Below the pieces are notes generated by a model, which did no database searches, was not told the DNA's origin, and saw only the letters and a program-made list of their open reading frames with translations. Positions 6,479-9,874 of a stretch of DNA of 9,874 nt are shown here, one piece after another. Position numbers and translations under genes: made by a program. Source of the stretch: DASPXY01 sp038227745 (GTDB taxonomy: Bacteria > Planctomycetota > Planctomycetia > Gemmatales > Gemmataceae); NCBI GenBank assembly GCA_038227745.1, contig JBBRPS010000365.1, forward strand, positions 1 through 9,874, written 5' to 3'. Numbering within the stretch: position 1 is the stretch's first letter; every line of letters begins with the position of its first letter.

Positions 6479-7057
6479 TCAGGTCAGGACTTCCTTCGCC
6501 GACTGGTTGGTCTTGAACTTCTCGAACTGGATCCAGATCTCGGCGTCCGTGTTGCCGGGGATGGGAACCAGGCGGACCGTGAGGCTGTCCATGTCGCGCG
6601 AAGCGGGATTATCGTGGGGATTGATGCGCGTCCCGTTCAGCTGGAACTGGCCGCCGTGGCAGGGACAAAGGAAGCGCGTCCCGGAGTAGTTGATCGAGCA
6701 GCCCAGGTGCGGGCAGGTGGTCGTGAAAGCGTCCACCTGGTTGCCGGGACCGGGCCGGCGCACCAGCCAGATACGGCCGACGACGTTGTCGGGGTAGAGC
6801 GTCCAGGCGTCGCGGCTCGTCTCGCGGATAACAACTTCCTTGGGGATGTTGACGGTCAGCTCATGGACGTGGCCCGCCGGCTTGAAGCCGCGCTGCGGGG
6901 ACGGGCGGTTGCGCGGGTCGATGAGGTAGACGACCGCGGGGACGCCCACGACGGCGGCGAGGACGGCACTCAGGCCGTGGACCGCCCAGCGCAGAAATTT
7001 TCGCCTTCCCGTCTCGGGAAGCTCCGTGGGGGGGGGGACGTGGGTTGGCTGTTCCAT
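6479..7057 (-). CDS. Rieske [2Fe-2S] protein of the cytochrome b complex
   Basis: This 192-residue protein takes one electron from quinol at the Qo site and delivers it to the c-type hemes of its partner. It has a twin-arginine signal/anchor (GRRKFLRW, 17-24, then a hydrophobic helix to about 45), as Rieske proteins need to be exported folded. The cluster boxes are CPHLGC (115-120; ligands Cys115 and His117) and CPCH (131-134; ligands Cys131 and His134), with Cys120 and Cys133 able to form the usual disulfide. The second box continues GGQF, so the Ser and Tyr that hydrogen-bond the cluster in high-potential proteins are Gly136 and Phe138. The ATG at 7057 is chosen because GGAG lies 9 nt upstream and the N-terminus is then of normal length. 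An upstream TTG at 7198 falls inside a promoter-like TTGACA and would add an unlikely extension. It is the first gene of the respiratory cluster. Confidence 0.93.
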   Translation of the reverse strand: MEQPTHVPPPTELPETGRRKFLRWAVHGLSAVLAAVVGVPAVVYLIDPRNRPSPQRGFKPAGHVHELTVNIPKEVVIRETSRDAWTLYPDNVVGRIWLVRRPGPGNQVDAFTTTCPHLGCSINYSGTRFLCPCHGGQFQLNGTRINPHDNPASRDMDSLTVRLVPIPGNTDAEIWIQFEKFKTNQSAKEVLT

Positions 7058-7066
7058 GAGGGGTGG

Positions 7067-7070
7067 CTCC
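7067..7070 (-). promoter_or_regulatory. ribosome binding site deciding the Rieske start
   Basis: GGAG with a 9-nt spacer to the ATG at 7055-7057. An in-frame ATG at 7079-7081 has no comparable site, so the shorter protein is preferred. The motif is short, so the choice is moderate in confidence. Confidence 0.45.
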
Positions 7071-7166
7071 GTGCGGGTCATGCGGGATGAGTCCACGGGT
7101 AGGCGCCCAGGCAGGCCCCATCGCTCGGCGGGGGGTGGGTGTTCGCCTTCACGAACATCCCTTGAA

Positions 7167-7370
7167 TTACATCCTACACTTGCGCGGGGAGTTGTCAATC
7201 AAGGGGCGGCCCTCGGGGTTGACGCGGTCGAGCAGCAGCACGCCGGTCGCCAGGATCAGCGTTGCCCCGACGAGCGCGATGCCGGTGCGGTCGATCCGCC
7301 CCCGGGCCTTGATGGCCGCGGTCCCGAGCGTGGTGGGCGCCCTTTGGCGCGGGTCGCGCTCCTCGGTCAC
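7167..7370 (-). CDS. small single-pass membrane protein, 67 aa
   Basis: The gene is not recognised. The GTG start at 7368-7370 overlaps the TGA stop of the preceding gene as GTGA, the classic sign of translational coupling. No Shine-Dalgarno of its own is visible, which fits coupling. The product has a basic N-terminal region of about 29 residues, one hydrophobic helix (GIALVGATLILATGVLLL, about 30-47), and a short polar tail ending PRKCRM. It is probably anchored with the basic end in the cytoplasm. A role with the secreted helical-repeat protein encoded just upstream is possible only from position. The alternative is that it is a chance reading frame: the GC-rich context makes long frames common. 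The hydrophobic segment and the precise overlap argue for a real gene. Confidence 0.5.
   Translation of the reverse strand: MTEERDPRQRAPTTLGTAAIKARGRIDRTGIALVGATLILATGVLLLDRVNPEGRPLIDNSPRKCRM
7171..7198 (-). promoter_or_regulatory. sigma-70-type promoter of the respiratory cluster
   Basis: On the minus strand a perfect -35 box TTGACA (7193-7198) is followed after 16 nt by TAGGAT (7171-7176), which matches the -10 consensus in four of six positions. RNA would begin near 7164 and leave a leader of about 105 nt before the Rieske ATG. That leader can form a small hairpin (TGTTCG/CGAACA, 7139-7156). The promoter overlaps the last codons of the small upstream gene. This is an inference from sequence. 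Confidence 0.5.
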
Positions 7371-7972
7371 GGCGTCGCGGGCGGGCGCTTCGCGAGGCGC
7401 TCCAGGGCCCGCTTCGCCTCCTTCGTTTGCGTGCTGCCGGGCGCCCCGTCGGCGAGCCCTCGCAGCACCCGCCGCGCCGCTGCGTCGCCGATGTACTCCA
7501 GCACTTCGAGAGCGCGCCAGACGCGCAGGTCCTCCGCGGACATGCTGAGGCCGGAGATTTTCTCCAGCAACTGCTCGACGCGCAACCGCACCTCCAGGGA
7601 CGGGTTGGCCTTGTGGGCCTGTTCCAGCGCCGCCTTCGCCAGCGGCCCGAGCTTCTCCAGTTCGGACATGGCGCGCTGGCGGTCGCCGAAGCGTTTGGCG
7701 TCGAGGTCGGCGACGAGCCGTGTGATCCGGCCCGAATCGGGGGCGATGTCCTTGCGCAGGCGCCCCGCCAGGAACGGCACGCTCTGCTCGGCGGCGTTGA
7801 CCAGCCGCCAGATCGCGCGGTAGGCCTTCGCCGCGTCCTTGCCGGCCAGCTCCTGCCACAGCGCGTCCAGCTCGTCGGTCTTGAGCTTCGGCGCTGCGCC
7901 GCCCTGGCCCGCGGCCCGGGACGCCGGCAAGAGGACACTCGCGACCAACAGGAAGCACACCGCTCGCTTCAT
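7367..7972 (-). CDS. secreted helical-repeat (HEAT-like) protein
   Basis: This 201-residue protein starts with a signal peptide (MKRAVCFLLVASVLLPASRA, cleavage near residues 20-22). The rest is a chain of short amphipathic helices: LDALWQELAG, KAYRAIWRLVNA, SVPFLAGRLRK, ITRLVADLDAKRFGDRQRA, SLEVRLRVEQLLEKI, LRVWRALEVLEYIG and KRALERLAKR. This is an ARM/HEAT-like scaffold. From memory of the group, the same module, with AKAYRAIW and VADLD..RF..R..A...LEKLG, is common at the end of planctomycete WD40-repeat proteins; here it stands alone. A GGGAGG ribosome binding site (7979-7984) with a 6-nt spacer supports the ATG. Its ATG overlaps the stop of the DUF72-like fragment, and its stop overlaps the next gene's start. 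It probably has a protein-binding role in the periplasm; no enzyme motif is seen. The gene is real with good confidence; the function is unknown. Confidence 0.82.
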   Translation of the reverse strand: MKRAVCFLLVASVLLPASRAAGQGGAAPKLKTDELDALWQELAGKDAAKAYRAIWRLVNAAEQSVPFLAGRLRKDIAPDSGRITRLVADLDAKRFGDRQRAMSELEKLGPLAKAALEQAHKANPSLEVRLRVEQLLEKISGLSMSAEDLRVWRALEVLEYIGDAAARRVLRGLADGAPGSTQTKEAKRALERLAKRPPATP

Positions 7973-8073
7973 GGAAGACCTCCCGACCGGCTGGCCTGCC
8001 GGGTGCGCGGCGGATAGACGGGGCCGACCCAGTCGGTGTAGGAGTAGCCGGACGTCCCCAGCCAGTCGCGCAT
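7969..8073 (-). pseudogene. truncated DUF72 N-terminus (34 codons)
   Basis: The 105-bp gap between the gamma-glutamyltranspeptidase and the helical-repeat gene holds an ORF beginning MRDWLGTSGYSYTDWVGPVY and continuing PPRTRQA. The pattern GTSGYSYxDWxGxxYPPxTR is the characteristic start of DUF72 proteins, which are TIM-barrel proteins of about 240-300 residues and unknown function. After about 26 residues the likeness ends and the frame reads SRSGGLP, then TGA, which overlaps the next gene's ATG. The last codons contain that gene's Shine-Dalgarno. No further DUF72 sequence was found in the window, so most of the gene is missing. The ATG lies 4 nt after the upstream stop, consistent with a former operon. 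It could instead be a translated leader peptide. The likeness is from memory of the family, not a search. Confidence 0.6.
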
Positions 8074-8077
8074 GGGA

Positions 8078-9799
8078 TCAATACCCCGCTGCCTTGCCGC
8101 TGATCCGCCGGTCCGCCGCCCCGTAATACCGCCGTGTTTTCAGATCGACGCGGATCGAGTGCGCGTCCCCCTGGCCCGACCGGGCGATACGGTGGCCCAT
8201 CGCCCGCAGTCGCTTCACCGCCGCCGGGAACTCGTCCGTCCGCTCCAGCCGCACCTGGTCGGGGAACCACGGGTGGTGCAGGCGCGGCGCGTCCACCGCC
8301 GCCCGCACGTCCATGTCGAAGTCGAGCACGTTCACCACGACGCACAACACCGTGTTGATGATCGTCCGGCTGCCGGGGCTGCCCGTGACGAGGACCACCT
8401 TGCCGTCCTTCGCCACGACCGTCGGCGTCTGCGAGCTGAGCATGCGCTTGCCCGGCGCGATCAGGTTCGGCGCCGTGCCGATCGCCCCCTCGCGGTCGGT
8501 GTGGCCCGGCCGCCAGTTGAAGTCCATCATCTCGTTGTTGAGCAGGAAGCCCGCCCCCTTCACCACCACGCGCGAGCCGTAACTGCGCTCCAGCGTGTAG
8601 GTGTTCGCCACCGCCATGCCGTCCTTGTCGATCACCGAGAAGTGCGTCGTGCTGTCGCCCTCCGCGGCCAGCGGGATGTCCTTCGCCAGGTCGGCGCTGC
8701 GCGTTGCCTTCTTCCGGTCGATGCCCTGCGCGAGCTTGCGGGCGTACTCCTTCGTGGTGAGGTGCGGCGGGATGTTGACGAACGCCGGGTCGCCGAGGTG
8801 GCGGGCGCGGTCGCAGTAGGCGCGGCGCATCGCCTCGATCATCAGGTGCAGCGTCTCGGGGGAATAGCGGCCCTGCGCGCGCAGGTCGAAGTTCTCAAGG
8901 ATATTGAGCATCTCCACCAGGCAGATTCCGCCCGAACTCGGCGGCGGCGGGCCGTAGACGTCGTGGCCGCGGTAGGTGCCGTGGATCGGCGCCCGTTCCA
9001 CCGCCTTGTAGGCGGCCAGGTCCTCTTTCGTGATGAGGCCGCCGCCCGCCTTCATCTCGGCGACGATCTGCCCGGCAATGGGGCCGGTGTAGAAGGCGTC
9101 CGGCCCCTGCTCGGCGATGAGGCGCAGCGTCCGCCCCAGGTCGGGCTGGACGAGCCGGTCGCCCGCCGCCCACTCGCCCTTGCCGCCGTCCTTGCCGAGG
9201 ACACGGCGCAGCTCGGGGAAGTCCCCCGCCTGGGCGATGACGTTGTTGAGCGACCAGGCGAGCTGCGCATTGATGGGGAAGCCGTCCGCGGCGAGTTGGA
9301 CGGCCGGCAGGACAACGTCCTTCCACGGCAGCTTGCCGAAGCGCTTGTGGGCGAGGGCCAGGCCGCGGACCGTGCCGGGAACGCCGACGGGCTTGTGGCC
9401 GTAGACGCTGTCGTCCTTGCGGAACATGGTCCTGGTGGCCGCGGCGGGAGCCGTCTCGCGGTACTCGAAGACGGTGGGCTTGCCCTGGCCGGCCGCCGGG
9501 TGGACGACCATGAAGCCGCCGCCGCCGATGTTGCCCGCCCCGGGGTAGGTGACCGCGAGGGCAAAGGCGGTCGCCACCGCGGCATCGACCGCGTTGCCGC
9601 CCTTCTTCAGAATCGACAGGCCGACGTCGCTGCCGGAGGCGGAGACGGACACGACCATGCCGTTGCGGCCCTCGACCGCCCGCGGTGGCGCTTCCTGGGC
9701 CGGCGAGGAACCAAGGACTGCAAGACCGCCGACCAGGACAGCGCCCCCAAGCAGGAGGCTCGATCTCCGCAAACCGCCAATGGGACCCGCGCTGCTCAA
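8078..9799 (-). CDS. ggt: gamma-glutamyltranspeptidase, secreted
   Basis: This is a full-length 573-residue Ntn-hydrolase that removes or transfers the gamma-glutamyl group of glutathione and related peptides in the periplasm. A signal peptide covers roughly 1-35 (basic LRRSS, hydrophobic core, then SSPAQ). Arg114 in YRETAP matches the residue that binds the substrate alpha-carboxylate. Self-cleavage should occur before Thr384 in GDSTTHFSV, giving the new N-terminal nucleophile and a small subunit of about 190 residues. LLNNEMMDF (419-427) and KRMLSSQTPTVV (451-462) are further family motifs. The oxyanion-loop glycine pair reads GSPGSRTI, with Ser in place of the second Gly. The start is TTG with GAGGAG (9806-9811) 6 nt upstream; no nearby ATG fits. 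Its promoter is presumably beyond the window or close to the terminal palindrome. It is the first visible gene of the right-hand minus-strand group. Confidence 0.95.
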   Translation of the reverse strand: MSSAGPIGGLRRSSLLLGGAVLVGGLAVLGSSPAQEAPPRAVEGRNGMVVSVSASGSDVGLSILKKGGNAVDAAVATAFALAVTYPGAGNIGGGGFMVVHPAAGQGKPTVFEYRETAPAAATRTMFRKDDSVYGHKPVGVPGTVRGLALAHKRFGKLPWKDVVLPAVQLAADGFPINAQLAWSLNNVIAQAGDFPELRRVLGKDGGKGEWAAGDRLVQPDLGRTLRLIAEQGPDAFYTGPIAGQIVAEMKAGGGLITKEDLAAYKAVERAPIHGTYRGHDVYGPPPPSSGGICLVEMLNILENFDLRAQGRYSPETLHLMIEAMRRAYCDRARHLGDPAFVNIPPHLTTKEYARKLAQGIDRKKATRSADLAKDIPLAAEGDSTTHFSVIDKDGMAVANTYTLERSYGSRVVVKGAGFLLNNEMMDFNWRPGHTDREGAIGTAPNLIAPGKRMLSSQTPTVVAKDGKVVLVTGSPGSRTIINTVLCVVVNVLDFDMDVRAAVDAPRLHHPWFPDQVRLERTDEFPAAVKRLRAMGHRIARSGQGDAHSIRVDLKTRRYYGAADRRISGKAAGY

Positions 9800-9805
9800 G
9801 GGGAA

Positions 9806-9811
9806 CTCCTC
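9806..9811 (-). promoter_or_regulatory. ribosome binding site for the TTG start of ggt
   Basis: GAGGAG, 6 nt before TTG at 9797-9799. It decides the start, since there is no in-frame ATG in the signal-peptide region and the TTG gives a complete signal sequence. Confidence 0.65.
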
Positions 9812-9822
9812 GGTTCGGGGCC

Positions 9823-9874
9823 GTTTAGCCGCGAGCCTCGGGCGAGCGCGCTCGCCCGAGGCTCGCGGCTAAAC
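9823..9874. repeat. perfect 52-bp palindrome, copy 2 of the GTTTAGCCGCG family
   Basis: Positions 9823-9848 are the exact reverse complement of 9849-9874, with no spacer. The ends GTTTAGCCGCG and CGCGGCTAAAC are the same as the arms of the palindrome at 6391-6446, but the centre differs (AGCCTCGGGCGAGCG and its complement). It sits 23 bp upstream of the ggt TTG and touches the window edge, so it may extend further. It is a candidate dispersed palindromic element; it is too long for a typical operator. Confidence 0.85.

Noticed and set aside
4366..6516. 716-codon open frame on the plus strand
   Set aside because: It is antisense to the cytochrome b gene, low in complexity (Gln/Glu/Val/Ala/Arg-rich) and without family motifs; long antisense frames are expected in such GC-rich coding DNA.
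3817..7057. Alternative complex III or a formate/nitrite-type respiratory cluster
   Set aside because: The Rieske boxes, the four heme-b histidines and PEWY define a Rieske/cytochrome b complex; no molybdopterin or ActA/B-like gene is present.
7058..7198. N-terminal extension of the Rieske protein from a TTG at 7198
   Set aside because: The TTG is part of a TTGACA promoter box, the extension has no conserved character, and ATG at 7057 has a GGAG site and yields a normal twin-arginine N-terminus.

Overview
The window is GC-rich and reads as a chromosomal piece of a planctomycete, probably a Gemmataceae-like one. This is an inference from three things: a cytochrome b carrying fused c-type hemes, a secreted helical-repeat module of the kind found in planctomycete WD40 proteins, and large palindromes in the intergenic gaps. 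No rRNA, tRNA, CRISPR array, transposase or phage gene was seen. Every gene except one lies on the minus strand.

Left part (1-3060): a small, less GC-rich unknown gene with a good ribosome binding site and a plausible promoter (127-411, -). Next comes an MlrC-like M81 metallopeptidase (564-2027, -), divergent from a TIM-barrel isomerase/epimerase-like gene (2163-2987, +). A perfect hairpin lies just upstream of the TIM-barrel gene. A 26-bp perfect inverted repeat sits between that gene and the convergent respiratory cluster.

Middle part (3075-7198), read right to left: a TTGACA-type promoter, a Rieske protein with a twin-arginine signal (6479-7057), an 843-residue cytochrome b6/subunit IV protein with two fused cytochrome c domains (3817-6348), and a small secreted C-terminal-heme cytochrome c (3075-3668). 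Together they look like a quinol:cytochrome c oxidoreductase (Rieske/cytochrome b complex) plus an electron acceptor. Helix D histidine spacing is of the b6 type. The Rieske cluster lacks both usual hydrogen-bond donors, which suggests a low-potential, menaquinol-type enzyme.

Right part (7167-9874), read right to left: a secreted gamma-glutamyltranspeptidase (TTG start), a 34-codon ORF that looks like the N-terminus of a DUF72 protein cut off after about 26 residues, a secreted helical-repeat protein, and a 67-residue membrane protein coupled to it by a GTGA overlap. The window ends in a perfect 52-bp palindrome whose outer arms match those of the palindrome between the Rieske and cytochrome b genes, so the two belong to one dispersed repeat family.

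No wholly new multi-gene system is evident. The points most worth following are the cytochrome b fusion and its altered cofactor residues, the DUF72 remnant, and the palindromic repeat family.
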